Part shown: piece after piece, positions 32,126 to 45,341 of the stretch
Numbering within the stretch: position 1 is the first letter of the stretch
How the letters are laid out: each line of letters begins with the position of its first letter
Source of the DNA: Leucocoprinus leucothites
Lineage: Eukaryota; Basidiomycota; Agaricomycetes; Agaricales; Agaricaceae
DNA length: 64,000 nt
Assembly (NCBI GenBank): GCA_013368445.1
Contig: JAACJO010000015.1
Location: forward strand, 558,001-622,000
Direction: 5' to 3'
Program-made: the position numbers and the translations under genes
The notes under the pieces: model-generated
The model's input: only the letters and a program-made list of their open reading frames with translations
Database searches by the model: none
What the model was told of the DNA's origin: nothing

Positions 32126-33873
32126 TCATGCATTCTCGCGTAAAACGCGATTCAAGCCCTCCCTCTCCACGCAATTTTCAAACCGAAAGCTCTTAGCGAG
32201 TTCCTCCAGCTCGGCCTCTCCCATCCCCCGGAAATGATCAGCCCACTCTTGCACCATAAACTCCGCCAGGAGGATGGTCCTAGCAATCCTAGTCACTCTC
32301 TCTTCGACAGACCAAGTGGGTGGATACAACTTGAGGTTTTGCGGTTCATTCGACACCTCTGTCTTAATAAGGTCGATGATGGGTTGATAAGCATATTTGA
32401 CATGCGTATCATCTTTACCCCATGCGTCTGCGGCGAGCCTATGTTTACGCATGAGGAAGGGTTTGAACAGCTTCATGTACGGTGTCTCTTGTGAGACGTG
32501 AACCATGCCTTGAAAGCCGATGTCTTTGTATAACCAGATAGACCAACTCAGTCGATCCTAATCAAAGCATCATTGTGACATATCAGCCATAGCTCACCGA
32601 TGGCAGTGAAAGATGATGATTACGCACCTTGTTATAGATCTCAAGCTGATCTCTTACAACCTTTAGTCGTGCTTTATTGACCTCATCCCAATTCTCTCCA
32701 TCATATTCCTTTCTCGCGTAGACAGGGCCCCATTCCCCATTCCAAACGCACAAGCCTCTCTCGTCCATCCACTTTCGTTTCCTCTCATATGTCTTCAGTA
32801 GACGTTCCTTCTGTTCGTCGCTACCGACATAAAGGCCTGGCGAATTTGGAAATCCATAGATAGCGTAGTCATGAATGGAAAAGGCAGCGTTGCTCCATCT
32901 ACCCTCGGCAACGTCATCAGGAAATTGTGTGAAATCGGCAGCGAAAGTATTTCCATCAAGGAAGATGATGTGCTTGTCATCGATATTTCTAACCGCTTCA
33001 ACCAATCGATCGTAGACATGGACCAGCTCCAGCTGCCTCTTCCCATCTTTACCACCAACATCTGTCCTACCCCAACCACTCGGATCCGCCGGCTCGTTGA
33101 TCAAGTTATATCCTGCGATCCATTTATTGTCCTTATACTTCTCTGCAATCATTTCCCACAACCACACCAGGCGGTCTTGGAAATCTTTATGTCGCCAGAA
33201 ATTAGCAATGTGGGTGCCGGAGTCGCAGTGCCATCCCCCGGATTGGCCGCCTGGGGCAGAATGCATGTCGATGACGGTATAAATTGAGTGCGCTGCACAG
33301 ATTGAAATGACGCGGTCGAGGTGTGCAAAGGCGTTCGACTTCAGAACCCGTGGTTTGGCATCATCTGGATTTCAATCAACAATGGGAAGATAAAAATGAA
33401 ACTAAAGACTGACCCTCAAAGTGACGGTAGTTCACTGCGATACGAATACAGTTAAGTCCAAGCGACCTGAAAAACTTGGCATCCGCATCTGCGAAGAAAT
33501 GCTCCAAATACTGACGAACATGATCATCAGACAAAGGCCTTGGAAACCGATGGTACTGACAACATACTTTGTCAAAAAAGAAGTCAGCCTTTGATTGACC
33601 GAGGACATCTGAAAGAGCCTCGCGAATTTGGTATTCGCACCCAGGGAACCCTAATATTCAATATCATGGGTATCGGGCTGCCCCCAAGGATGAGCGAACG
33701 TACCAGAAATAAAGTTTTCCATTCTAGTAGGAAGGTTCAACATTAGCTGAAGGCCTTGAAGAGACACAAGCAAGCACGTACAACATCCATCCACCAAGAC
33801 CCGCACCTTTGAGCATGACTTCTTCCCCCTGCTCATTGACGATTTGCGTTCCAGAAACTTTCAAGAAGGACAT
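32126..33873 (-). CDS. glycoside hydrolase family 5 enzyme, no signal peptide
   Basis: The start at 33873 gives MSFLKVSGTQIVNEQGEEVM and LKGAGLGGWM, typical of a fungal GH5 group that has no signal peptide. Later exons carry the (beta/alpha)8 motifs: SLGLNCIRIAVNYRHF, VIDMHSAPGGQSGGWHCDSG and AGYNLINEP, which carries the acid/base Glu. Further motifs are HIIFLDGNTFAADF, FSIHDYAIYGFP and the nucleophile Glu in VWNGEWGPVY. The C-terminus extends beyond the barrel (about 120 residues, DRLSWSIWLYKDIGFQGMVH and onward) to a stop at 32126. The retaining mechanism acts on beta-glucans or glycosides. Absence of a leader suggests action inside the cell or unconventional secretion. The exact GH5 subfamily and substrate cannot be given. 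Confidence 0.88.
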
Positions 33874-34601
33874 GATGGATGCTTGCAACACGGTGAGAGG
33901 AAGCCAGAAAGAGTGCAGTCGTATTTCTGGAGATATCTCGGCATTTTTGTGCCTACGAATAGGAGCTTGAGACTCCAAGGACAAGAGAGGATTGAAGGAA
34001 AAACAGAAGATCCCGTGATGAGATGGCAAACTGCAGGACGACGGGCCGGTAAAGCGGATCAAATCGGCCGTAGCAGCCGAGGGGATGGCTGGAAGTAAGA
34101 ACCAGCTGCTATTCTTCACACAATTATATGGCCAGTCGATGATTCTCTGTATAAATTCTGTCGTTCTTTCTCCACCACTTGTCAATTTGCCCAGGTTTGT
34201 CCTCCTGAGAATCAGAAAATTCACGGTGACAGAAATGACAGGACTCCTTGTGCCACAATTCAGTAAGTAGGAGTAGTTGACTATACTTATTCAATCAGAG
34301 TAATAGCTTGAGACGGCAATCTAGAGTGGGCAAATCCCATTCCGACATCACGGTGTGTTCTATGTGCACCTATGAGCTCAGGCTTGTAGCATTGTGGATA
34401 TCCGACGTCTCACTTCACACTCCACACCAAATTCTAGCCATAGCCTATTCGCTCGGACCTACCTGTTTTGTTCGCCCAGATACTGAGAAAATTCATATTT
34501 GGCATAGATTGGAATCCACTGCCCTAATTCCTATGATTCGAAAAGACGCTCGAGGATGTGATAAGTACCGAGGCACTCTCGGACATTTTCGCCATCTCAC
34601 T
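33874..34601. other. divergent upstream region between GH5 and DUF4430 genes
   Basis: Both neighbours read away from this stretch, so it is a bidirectional promoter region. No coding sequence supported. Confidence 0.4.
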
Positions 34602-35140
34602 ATGAGGCTTGATCTCTCACTTGCAATTTCTACGCTTCTTGCCTCTTGGACCGCTCAAGAGTCAACCATCCCTATAGACCTACAGATCAGTGGGGGCGGA
34701 AAACTGATTTTTTCCGGCACTATCAATACCCAGACCCAAACTCGTAATGTGACGACTCCCAGCGGGGTACACACAAATGTGATAGTACCAACAAAGGCCC
34801 GGGAGCGCACACAGAGCCTGGCGCGACCCCCACTGGTGCTTTGGTAGATGCAGCCAACAAAGCTGGATTTCTTTTTGACGGGTGAGTTGCATCCTCAGTT
34901 GGCGTTGCCCAATCCTGTTCTCCGCTGAACAAGGATACAAACTTCCTGTAGGACATGGTACTCTTCGTTAGATGACTTCTATATCACAGAGATCGACGGC
35001 GTTGGAGGTACTAGCTGCAATTGGTTGTTTGAGGTGAATGGGCAACAGTCAACCGCTGGAGGTTGTCATGTGAAGCTGAAAGCCGGGACAATGTTTCGTG
35101 GTTCTGTATTCGTACTTAAGCTTAGCTGTGGTGGTCTGAA
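34602..35140 (+). pseudogene. DUF4430-type secreted protein, broken by two frameshifts
   Basis: The ATG at 34602 opens a leader (MRLDLSLAISTLLASW) and a DUF4430-like domain: IPIDLQISGGGKLIFSGTIN and VTTPSG. At the G4 run 34764-34767 the frame must shift by one missing base to continue GTHKCDSTNKGPGAHTEPG and ALVDAANKAGFLFDG. A normal intron then leads to TWYSSLDDFYITEIDG, SCNWLFEVNGQ and GGCHVKLKAG. There a second missing base in a G run (about 35094) would be needed to continue as DNVSWF. As the sequence stands the protein ends soon after position 34764 in the first frame. The domain is found in secreted or cell-surface proteins of fungi and bacteria. It is either a decayed copy or carries homopolymer errors. 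Confidence 0.65.
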
Positions 35141-35578
35141 TTGGGAAAAACAAGATTCCATTAAGGATATTTTCATTGGAATAGCTCGAACAAATTCTTT
35201 CTCTTGTGTCAATATGCTTATATTGTTATTAGCACTTCGAAAGTTGTACTAATTGAGCGCAATCAACTTTGGCAATTTATACCTGACCATAATACTGGAA
35301 GCCAAATCAGTGGTGAGATCGACTTGATGGGACCCACATGTCCAGGACAATCGTTCCGAAGAATTGGTTTGCGTATTACAGTTATAGTAACGAATTTCAT
35401 CTGTGTTTATGTGGATTGTGTGCAATCTCAAAGTAGATAGCCGGAAGCAGGACCCATCCCTCGATTTTGAGTAACTCTTGAGTTCAGACCAGTCTTCTCT
35501 CATGGTGTTACCAGAATAGTATCATACAAACTCAGATACACGAGTTCTTCCCAATAATTTTCAGCATCCTAAATAGAT
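35141..35578. other. intergenic region between convergent genes
   Basis: No supported gene; AT-rich. Confidence 0.35.
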
Positions 35579-37500
35579 CTACAGTTCTCCAGAACAAACA
35601 TCTTCAACCCAGCTCCTATCACTCTTCACCGTTGTCAGATTCTCGTATCCATCCTTGGTGATGACGATAACATCTTCGATCCGTAATCCGCCAAAGAACT
35701 GATAGTCTTTCATGCCCTCGAGGTTGATATACTTCGAGTCCAAAACTGGTGCGACTAGATGAGGATGGAAGTAGATTCCTGGTTCAACAGTCTGATCAAA
35801 TTCGTCAGAACGAGAAATCTGAAATCAAAGACGATGAAACTTACGACGACCATTCCAGCTTCCAGGGGCAATCTCAGTCGCAGATAGGTATAAAGCTTCT
35901 CACTACCGGCGTCCGTTTTGGGTATTGTATCGTTCTTCTCTGGTCGACTCGCCTCTGGGACATCGTGCACGTCCATACCGAGCGAATGACCAAGACCATG
36001 GGGGAAGAACGCAGCTGAAACTCCACTCTTCAGAATCTCCTCCTCAGTACCTTTGAAGAGGTTAAGCCTCAAGAAATTCTTGATAAGCACTTTGTGACAC
36101 TCTAGGTGAACACGGTCCCAGTGCACGCCGGGTTTAATCATATCGAAAGCTGCTTTTTGCATCTCATGAACGATGTCGTAGATGTTTGCAGTTTCCTTGA
36201 CGAAGCGACCGCCATTGCCAACTGGCATTGTGCGTGTGATATCGGATGCGTAATAATTAAACTCGCAACCGGCGTCAATGAGCAGAACTTGCGGGTGGAT
36301 TTGGTTGGTATGTGGCTCAGAGACATGATGGTGGGCAGAACGAGGGGCAAAGGCACGGTTATTGACGTGGGTACGTGGACCTATGGGACCCCAAGCGAAA
36401 TCCTTGTCGTTGCAGCAGTAGTGCAATGTTGATGCCCTGGACGACGCTGCTACGATCGGAAGGTACGCTTGGTGCGGAGCACTACCAAACGACAACTCAG
36501 AACGATGTTGGAACGAGAGTTTTAGAATACACGTACCCTTCCCTTCGACACGAAGCAACAAAGATAGCTTCGGCCTCAGCTTCCTTCTCAATGAACCACT
36601 CTCCAGGTAACAGGGGTCTAGTGACTCCGGCGCCTTCTTCCCGAGCAATTTTGTTCTTGACTGCGAGTCCGAGAACGCGCATAACGGTCTCATGAGCGCG
36701 AGAACTAATCTCGTTTGCTTTCTTGATCAATGCAATCTCATCCGAGTCTTTGATAAGACGAGTGCGTTGGAGCGCCGGGAGGAGGTATTGCTCTTCAACC
36801 GTCGCATTATTAGGAGATAGGGCGCTCAATGCCAGTTCAGGAAGCTGAGGAAAGAGTGGAGAATTTCTGGGGAGGACATGGAAAATTGCGTCCGGGGTGT
36901 CTTTAAGAGTTGTGTTAATGGCGTCTGGGAGGTGAAAAGAATGCTTTATCTCCGACGCATCGAGCATTTTCCTAGCGTTGTAAACTTCTGGAGGTGGTAC
37001 GGACCACATGATATCCGCTCTCTCTGCTTTCGGAATAAAGAGTGTGGTAGTCGGAGGAGTTGTGGAAGGATTCCCGTTAGCCGGGAGTTTGGCTAGGAGG
37101 ATTGAAGAGACGACATCACAGCCCGTCAAGTAGAAGAAGTTGGACTCCTGACGGAAAGGTAGTTCTCTGTCTGTATCGTTGCGGTAGCTGGTGACCCCGC
37201 CGGCAACCAGTATAACCTGAGGCTACAATTGACTCGAGGTTGAATAAAGCTGTGGAGAGAGAGAGTAAATATTATTTACTTTGGTTCTTTCGGACTCAGG
37301 AAGCAGTTTAAGGAGTTGTTCAAACGTTCTACGAACGTGATTTCGAACTATATAAATATTTAGTGGTTGTTTGTCAGTAAGGTGTATGTGCGTACCTTGG
37401 TAGACCATTGTCGATGTACAAATGAGCGTGCGTCTGATCAAAAGCGAACGATCGATGGGATATTAAATGGGACAAGAGTTCTCACGCTAATTATACTCAT
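35579..37500 (-). CDS. M24B metallopeptidase, Xaa-Pro dipeptidase/aminopeptidase P type
   Basis: A short first exon (MSIIS) splices to THAHLYIDNGLPR and then to TFEQLLKLLPESER. The N-terminal domain continues VILVAGGVTSYRNDTD and NFFYLTGCD. The pita-bread catalytic domain follows. Its metal ligands are visible: Asp in LLIDAGCEFNYYASDITRT (both D), His in HGLGHSLGMDVHD, Glu in the TVEPGIYFH block and Glu in GGLRIEDVIV. This complete set indicates an active dimetal peptidase that cleaves X-Pro bonds, used in peptide turnover. The stop is at 35579 (DVCSGEL). The start was chosen because an ATG with a consensus GTGAGA donor and a CAG acceptor leads directly into the first conserved exon. There is no clear targeting signal. 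Confidence 0.88.
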
Positions 37501-39026
37501 ATCTTCAATAGCATGAATGAGCATTTGACATTGCTATATATACCCCCAGAATTCTGGTCATGTCTCAGAGCATCATACATCGACTACCAGATTTGCACTC
37601 AAGCACAAAAGAATGCATGGGAAGAATTCGAGGATAAAATATGTTAACGGTTGGATCGAGCTTCCATCACCCACCGGTCCAGGGTCCTGTCCAACCCTGC
37701 ACTGAAAGGGGCTCTTACACATGATTATATTACGAACCTGCCCAAAAGTTGAAACTAATCAATCCATAATTCCATTAACTACTCATGATCACGACGACAA
37801 TCCACAGTCGCTCCAGAGAAGACTGATCTGTCACATGTCGCGCCTTTACGCCGGGCTGCGCCTGGGTATTAAACTGGGATTCAACCAGTCTCGTTGAGAG
37901 TCACAAAAATGAATCACAGCCCTCTGGAGCGCGCGTTTTAAAGATTTTCAGCCGATGGAAGCGCTAGAACCGGAGAAAATAGGCCGTGCGTTGGGCGATC
38001 ACGGTCAAGCGCTACTTTGCAATTGGTGATTGATTGTGTTCGAGATAAAGGAGCCACAGCTTGATAAAACCGGTGTAAGCCAAGAGGCATAGTCATATAC
38101 ATAAATTTGCTGCTGTTAAAGCCAATTTCATAGGGGTGTGCACCAGAAACAAGGGCCAAGATGCAGTGGTGGTGTCTCTCTGTTATACTAAGCACCAGTG
38201 GTACATCCAAGCAATAGAAAGCACCAATTGGAAGAATGCTACCAGCGTTCGGTGACTGGACTGTGAGTGTGATCTATCAACTCCTTTGTTGCAGTGAAGT
38301 CGGCTTTTGATATTGTAATTTTAGTTCCACCGTAAGAATTACTTCAAGTCGGTGATGGGAGGAACATTTGAAGAGTTTGATCCGAGTGAGATCGTGAGAA
38401 AGTTAACTGCCCGTATGACGGGTCGGCTTGGTATGGCATTGGTGACTTGGGGGTCGTTCTTACTTCCAGACTTGTTGGATATCCCGCCTGTTGTCTCGAG
38501 CTGGGCTTGAAAGAAAAGAAGAAAAACAGAGTGAGTTTCTTCGTCGTTCATTCATACCACTGCTCATATTGGTAGTGTGACAAAGGATTCATCGGTTGCG
38601 ATGCGAAGAGATTCTGCCTTCTTTCTGTGATCCGATGATGAGACCCATAGTTTGACGGCCTCGCCCCTGCTGAGGTCCCAAGTTCTCCGGATGGAACACA
38701 TACAGTCTCACGCAAAAAAGCATCACAGCCGGTATTGAACAGTGACAGGAGACCCTCATCACTAAACCTGTGCAAACGCTCTCATTTGCGGCTATCACGC
38801 ACGCAGCCCACTGATACCACTTGCGACACTACTCGTTGTTAGGCCATTACTCGTTTTCTGATGCATCATGGAGTGTTTCTCGTCGGCCAATACTGCGATA
38901 CATAATGTATGGTGTTGCAAGCCTTTTAGTGCAGGTACGCAGAGCGTCCCCCTGCTTTCTTTCATCAGCTCACTCGCACCGCTCTCCCCCGTTCCTCTTT
39001 CCCCTCGCTTTTCCACTTTTGGGACG
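37501..39026. other. intergenic region of about 1.5 kb, no gene recognised
   Basis: It separates two divergent genes. Short frames on both strands overlap each other and have no domain-like features. Confidence 0.4.
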
Positions 39027-42000
39027 ATGGAATACCAATATACCAGAGGGATACAAAGGCCTAATGCCGCACAGCTTAGTCTGGCACTTTCATCTGTGCT
39101 GCAGGATTCCTTGATACCGGATACGCGGATGGATATAGCAAAGGAAGGTCTATACAGGGTAAGTACCTTGATATCAACACCCATTACTAGTATCACGACT
39201 TATCGAAGGACATCAGGAACCACCGCAGAGCTCGTCGAACTTGATGGTGCCTACGAAGACGCCATACTCTGTTTTGTCCAGTGGAAGCGCCTATAGCCAG
39301 GAGTCATGGAATGGACCCGAGGCATGGGCATTTAATAAACCTCCGCCCTCTTCAAGGCTTGCCTCCGCCGTGCTAGTGCCTGGAGGTAGCTATCCAGCAA
39401 CATTGGCGAGGCCTGCTGGGCCGGCTTCAATTGCGAGTGGCCGAGAATCAACATTTTCCACCACCACGGGGTCTTCTCGCAGTGTCGCATCTGCACAGAG
39501 CCTTCTGCAGTCGGCTCGAGCGTCTTCGGCAACTAGTTTTTCAAATCAAGACTCTTTCATCAGTCTCGCAGGTGTTGATAAAGTCTCGGACGACAAAAAG
39601 GAGAAGACAAAACTCAAACAAATGTACAAGAGAGCATCCATGTCTACCAAGGCACTAGCAAAGTTGTTTTCCCGCTCTCCTACATCAAGTCGGACCTCGC
39701 CACCGGGTGGCATCGTGAAACGTTCATCTTTGAAACCGCCCATGCCTATCCTATCTCCTCCCCGGCAGCCTCTCGATGTCGATCCCTTCGCCTCTGGGAG
39801 CTCAGTAGGCTCTTATGGCCTTGACGTTAACCCCACACCGCTGGAACATAAGCGAACTGGAAGTTCACCTGAAGTCAAATCACCACTTTCGATCGACGTC
39901 CAAGCTCGGCTCCAGAGGTCACCCTCAGTCTCCTCTCCCTTAGGCATACCAACTTCTCCGTCGCTAGCGAGACTTACACACCCGGAATATCCTCAGAGCA
40001 TTCGAGGTCGCGATGTACCATTCCCTGTCAATTCGAGTAATGTTTCGCTACCACTCCCTCCTCAACGATCACGTTCAGCCTCTCAAAGCTCGGTTACCTC
40101 TACCGCTACCCAAACAACTACCGCCAATTTCTCGCAAGGCCAAGTTCGTCCACCTCTGCCACGGATACCATCAAGCAACTCCTTCAGGCACGAGCTCGAC
40201 AGGTCCCAGCTCAAGCGTCCCAGGCACCGCCTCAACTTCCGCCTACTCGACCACTCCCTATGCCAACATCAAAAGTCAACCCCTCAAAGGCCACATCAGG
40301 ACCACTTCTCCAGCGACCAAGATCTCAAAGTGTGAGAGAGGTTGTGCGTCCTACGCCTGTCAATCAGGCTGCAACCGAGCCTACACCGCATCGAGTGCGA
40401 CCAGGTCCCCCCGAAACCCAGATCATTACGATGAGAAACCACAAGTCGTCCAGGGTGGACAGGCCTCTTTTCTTGATTTTCCACCTCCCACGACTCGCCC
40501 CTCCCTCATAACCCGAGATCAAGATGGGACTGGTAGTAATTCAAACGGATCAGGAGTGAAGGTCGGATCGGTCGTGGTCCATGAGGTCCATTTGGTTAAA
40601 CCTGTACCTTCCATGCCCGCGATGCGGGTTGCTCATCTGGAGTCCCCCTCGAAGCAGTTAGAGAATGTGACCAGGCAAAGACCGCGAGCAGGGAGCGTTC
40701 GGGCTGGAACCGCAGCTTCCGATCCATTGAACACGGAGAAACCTCGGAAGCTTCCAATTCCAACGTCGGTTGTACCACCATCTGATGCTCTGCCCTCACT
40801 CCCTCAACGAGCTACCCGAAGCCGGGCACGGAGCGTTTCATCAAGAGATTCCTCTCCAGCACGACCATTGCCTCGACCACCAGCCTCTGAAAAACCGTCG
40901 GTTCCACAGATATCAACGCAGAATCTCACAACAGGAGATACACAAGAGACTTGGCTTGTCGAGCCTTCAAACAAGAGTAGTCTTAGAAGCCAACCCTCTA
41001 TCCGGTCAATCCCTCGTTCTCCGTCTCTCCCTTCCTTGGGACCCAACTTCACCGATGCACCACCTTTGCCAACATCGAGAGCTACATCACAACACGAAGA
41101 GCCGAGAGGTCGCTCGCACGTGCGTTCGCCGTCGCTGCCGACATTCCCTGTGAAATCTACTCCGCTGCCTGGTAATGTTCAGGACAGGACAACACGACAA
41201 CCACTGCCCTCCGGCATCGCAGAACGTCTTAGGTCAAGGGGTCGAAGTAACTCTCGAACTCGAAGTGATGACAGACGCCCTTCAGTTGACACTTCTCTCG
41301 TGCCCCCTCCGCCATTACCTCCCAGCAGCGAAAGAAAAAAGCCGACGCTTGAGTCAATACCCTCTGCATCGACATACGGTTATCCCGAATCATATTCTCA
41401 TACTACTGGTTCTACTTTATCGACGGCATCGAGCCTACAAACTCCTCCTTCTCCGACAGTTTCTCGACTTCTTAAAACCAGGAATACGGGACGTGCTCGT
41501 GCTGCGAGCCTCAAATCACCCTCTATGCCTGACCTTCGCGCAGCACTTGCTACGAATCCAGTTCCTTCATCGACTTCTACTCGTTCCCGAGGCCCCCACA
41601 CTCCATCGCCCCCATTACCCCAAGTCCAGACCCATGTCAACACATCGACTCCCAACATGGTGCAACAGCCGTCGGTTTTAACTTCATATCGAACGTCCGA
41701 CGCATCCAAGAGCTCTGATTCCCTCTTACCTTACCTCCGTCCAAAGCCAAACCTTACCCGACCAAAAGAGCTCTCTTACCCTCCACAGAAGGACAACGTG
41801 CGTGCTTTCCATGCCCGTTCAAATAAGGAAATAGCAAAGGAAGGGGATTGGGACTTTTTGGATAGACCTCCGCGACCTCCTAGGTCACCGTCGGTGCATA
41901 TTCCAGAAACTCCAACAATTGCGAAAACAAATTTTGGACGCTCACATTTTCGTTCTCAGCCAACTAGAGACTCGGATGTACCACCTGTACCTTCGGTACA

Positions 42001-42049
42001 TGTTCCGAGGGAACGGTCGATGGAGAGGAGTATTGGTATGGCTTTGTAG
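39027..42049 (+). CDS. large disordered Ser/Pro/Arg-rich protein
   Basis: The first exon starts MEYQYTRGIQRPNAAQLSL and ends LYR before a GTAAGT donor. The next exon continues EPPQSSSNLMVPTKTPYSVL. A coiled or basic segment (DDKKEKTKLKQMYKRASMS) is followed by about 800 residues rich in Ser, Pro and Arg. Three frames are used, and they connect by plausible short introns at about 40145-40188 and 40398-40458. Each joins in phase, giving GQ|ARARQVPAQ and PHR|GGQASFLDF. Repeated motifs include RSPSLPSL, RSPSLPTF, PPPPLPPSS and RPPRPPRSPS. The frame ends at 42049 (RERSMERSIGMAL). No enzymatic domain is seen. The composition suits a phosphorylated scaffold with many SH3-ligand sites. The internal introns are inferred, and frameshifts are the alternative. 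Confidence 0.6.
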
Positions 42050-44205
42050 CGATTTTGTAAATTCATGGACATACATCACCCCCACATTTTTTATTGCATT
42101 CGTCATTGAAACATACGCATTACATTCATTAGCTTTAAACTCATACGCTCTTGTTTTTTTGTTTGGATTACCTATCATAGATATACTTCCCATGCTTGTA
42201 GACTCTCAGTGCCGCTTCTAAATTTGGATTTTCAAGTTTGATATTTGTCAATTTTTCTGAACATACTCTAGCGAGCTAATTCTGTTCGGTTGTCTATGAA
42301 TAAGTGGATGTTGATGGTGGCTGTATGGGCACCCATGTGTTTGTGTGGAGTGTCAGACTCGTTTGTGACGCATTGACCGCGGAGAAATCTGGGCTTACCG
42401 CCGTTTAAACGTTTAAGTGGTCTCAATTAACTCAAACTCCTTTTGTCGCTTGAATCTAAGGAATAGGACACTATCACATGTTATGGAGTGGAAGATGCGC
42501 TGAGGGCTATGTGAGCCGAGATGAAATCATTACAATTTGTGTTTCACAGTCAACTGGGGTCGAGGTACTTTGCAAAACGCTTTGGAGAGAAACCTATAGC
42601 CAAGTCAGTCTGAGAACAGCTGCAAAATAGGGGTATATCCAACTGGGCTGGTATAACAAAGGGCCAGATTGTATTAACTAATAATGATATTGTGAAGAAA
42701 CTTGAGAGAATACCCGAGGTGCTCCTCGGCTGTGTGATTCAGTGCGAAGACAAGAGGAAAAAAATGCCGTTGAGGTACAGGCGGAGAACCTGAGGCATGA
42801 AACGCACCCACTGGTATTCTTTATCGACTAGTTCAGAGCCAAGGGCTAGGAACGCACGATGGCAGCGTGCAACTCGGAGCGTAAGAGCCACGATGGCGTT
42901 CAAATAGAATGAGGCTTAGAAAGCTCGCCAGGATGTGAGCAAGTAAGTAGTGGATCGACTCTTTCAAGAAGATGACTAACTTACGCTCAAGGATATCATG
43001 GACGTTTCAATGAATGGGACATAATGCATAATGGTTGATATAGGGTATGAGTGTGATGGAGGAAAGAGGATGAACCCGGACATCGACAACCTCCAAGCAG
43101 TGGCTAGTGGTGATTTGTCTGGAGTTATGCTTGTATTACTTCACTTGCTAGCGTACATAGCTAGTCGTATATCTTTATTGTTCCGTCAGCCAACAGGTGA
43201 CGTAGAGAGGAAAAGGTTGAGCTGGGTGTTGATTTGAAATGTTGTGAGCGTTGAAACTGATCAGAATCTTTCCGCTGAAGAGAACGAAATTCGCATTTTA
43301 TGATTCAGTAAATCAGGCTGGGCGACAATGGAAGTACTGTATTGAACGTTAGAACCCTGAGGTTGCCTTGAATTGAGTCCTTGGTCACTGGCCCCAATCG
43401 ACGAGAAATTTCTTCATTCGTACTGGTAACAGGCCCCCAATTCCCATTCCTCGTTAGGCGCCCTACCTGACATCATATTTTCAAAAGACCTGACAGGGGC
43501 TTAAGCCAATAAAAGTGAACTGACGCCGGCGACTCAGTCATTTGCCGAGCATTTATATCACTTATGTAATTAATTCTTCTGGGCGCTCCAAGCAATTCGC
43601 CATCATCCATTAGCAACTGTTGCCAGTTGGTAAGAGCGCAGTATCCATCTCCTTCCTCCAAGCCATGTTTCAAGTTGATTGATTAGTCTCTGAATATTTT
43701 TATCCCCTTTGGCTTTCCGAGGGCTCAAAACCTAACAAGCTTTGAACAGCCCTTGAAGTAAATCGAAGGGGACATACCTGCGATGGATTGGTTTAGACTG
43801 AGAGCTAAGGTCTAAGGCTCTATGCATCTGGTGTTTCTTTCCAGAAATTGACGCTTATTCCATTAGAGATTGGGCTATCACGTTGCTAAGAGAATTCTCG
43901 ACGTCTCATACCTTCAAGTTTGATTCGACACAGCCTCATAGCTACGGGCTGGAAGTGCCACAACTTGTCATGTAAAACTACATATATAACACACAAGCGT
44001 TCGCCACGCGCGGAGATCAGGCTTGGAGCTTGATGGGTTACGGTGCAGCGACTTACGACTCAAGATTGAAATAGTCGTCGTATCCCCCACCCTCCATTAC
44101 AGCTTTCTTCATTCGCTTTTCTATCTTTCTTGAGCGCCGGGCGCTATCAAGATTTCTCTCTCATTTCCTCCATTTTCTTCGAATTGGTTATATTTCAACT
44201 ATTTT
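42050..44205. other. intergenic region of about 2.1 kb, no gene recognised
   Basis: No domain-bearing frame on either strand. A 68-codon plus-strand frame at 43031 has a hydrophobic segment but no other support. A CT-rich stretch just before 44206 probably belongs to the next promoter. Confidence 0.4.
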
Positions 44206-45209
44206 ATGATGAATTCCCTAATTTCAAACGACCTCTCGAACTTGACCTTGCCCCGTTTTGACCCTGGATCATCCCAAAGAGACAGGACGGACAGGAAGCG
44301 ACTCTCTGAAGATAGAGATAGCTTGCTCTACGAAACATATGATGATTACTTTAATATGGAAGAAGAGGTGCATACTCACATTCTCTCGCATCTTTCCATC
44401 ACCTTATATTTTCATAGGTCACTTCAAAAACTTTTAACAATCCGTCTCCATTATCGCCATCTCCTGAGTCTGAAAAGCTCAGCGTTTCTACGAACTTGAC
44501 CTCCCCGTTCTTCTTCGTGCTGAGTGCCACTTCTCCAATCAGCCCATCCATGTCAGAAACAGGGTTTACCCCAGTCTCTCCCTTAAAGCCCAGTGACATA
44601 CCAGAAGCTCTGGCAAATCTACTTCCACAACCGTCCAACTCGCTCCTCAAGGTGATAAACGTCGCACAGTCAGGATCCTTCCCGGAGAAGCAGGGCGAGC
44701 GTACCCACCAACCTTCGAACGCTGAGTTCGTAGTGCAGGTCAAGGAGCGGCCTTTACCTGAACCCCCCGGTGCTCCAACTTCGAGCTCGTCTCCCCGGAG
44801 AACGCCGTCGTCGTCGCGACCGGACCAGCCTCAATTGCGGGACTGTAGTGCTGCAGTGCCCATGTCCCTCGCGCTTATGGACCCGCTTAACCTTCCAGGG
44901 TCTTCAATAGCGGAAGTATCTTCATCACTAAGGCGTCTGCCTGATCCCACCGGGGTGCACGATCCCCCGACAAGGGTTACCTATCACGAGTCGATACCTT
45001 CCTCCCCAACGCCACACTCTCCCTCTCTTCTTAGGCCCCGAGTGAGAGAAGCGCGGTCAATGGATGTTGTCAGTTCCACACCAAAAGGGATACAATCAAC
45101 ACGTGGGCATGTGCGAGGGCGTAGCTCCCCCTTTCCAATTCCCATCCAGTTTGATTTTGCGCCTGCTTCAGTTCTGGGCTCAACTACTACACCATACAGC
45201 TATTTTTAA
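44206..45209 (+). CDS. hypothetical Ser/Pro-rich protein
   Basis: Exon 1 begins with a double ATG (MMNSLISNDLSNLTLPRF) and ends YFNMEEE. An intron from 44368 to 44418 leads in phase 0 to VTSKTFNNPSPLSPSPESEK. The remainder is Ser/Pro-rich with a likely SH3 or proline ligand (KERPLPEPPGAP) and basic-Ser patches (RRTPSSSRPDQP; REARSMDVVSS). It ends GSTTTPYSYF at 45209. No known domain. It shares composition, but no clear sequence identity, with the 39-42 kb gene upstream. Confidence 0.55.
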
Positions 45210-45341
45210 CACCGGGTTGTATTTTGACCATATAATGATAGTGCGTAGCACCCTCAGCGGTACATATTCAGAAACACAGAACAATGGACATTAGCTGATC
45301 TATTGGGATAAAAAGGAGAACATCACTCAGGATGATAGTAT

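Noticed and set aside
43031..43237. 68-codon frame with a hydrophobic stretch
   Set aside because: No signal-peptide logic, no promoter elements and no homology clue.
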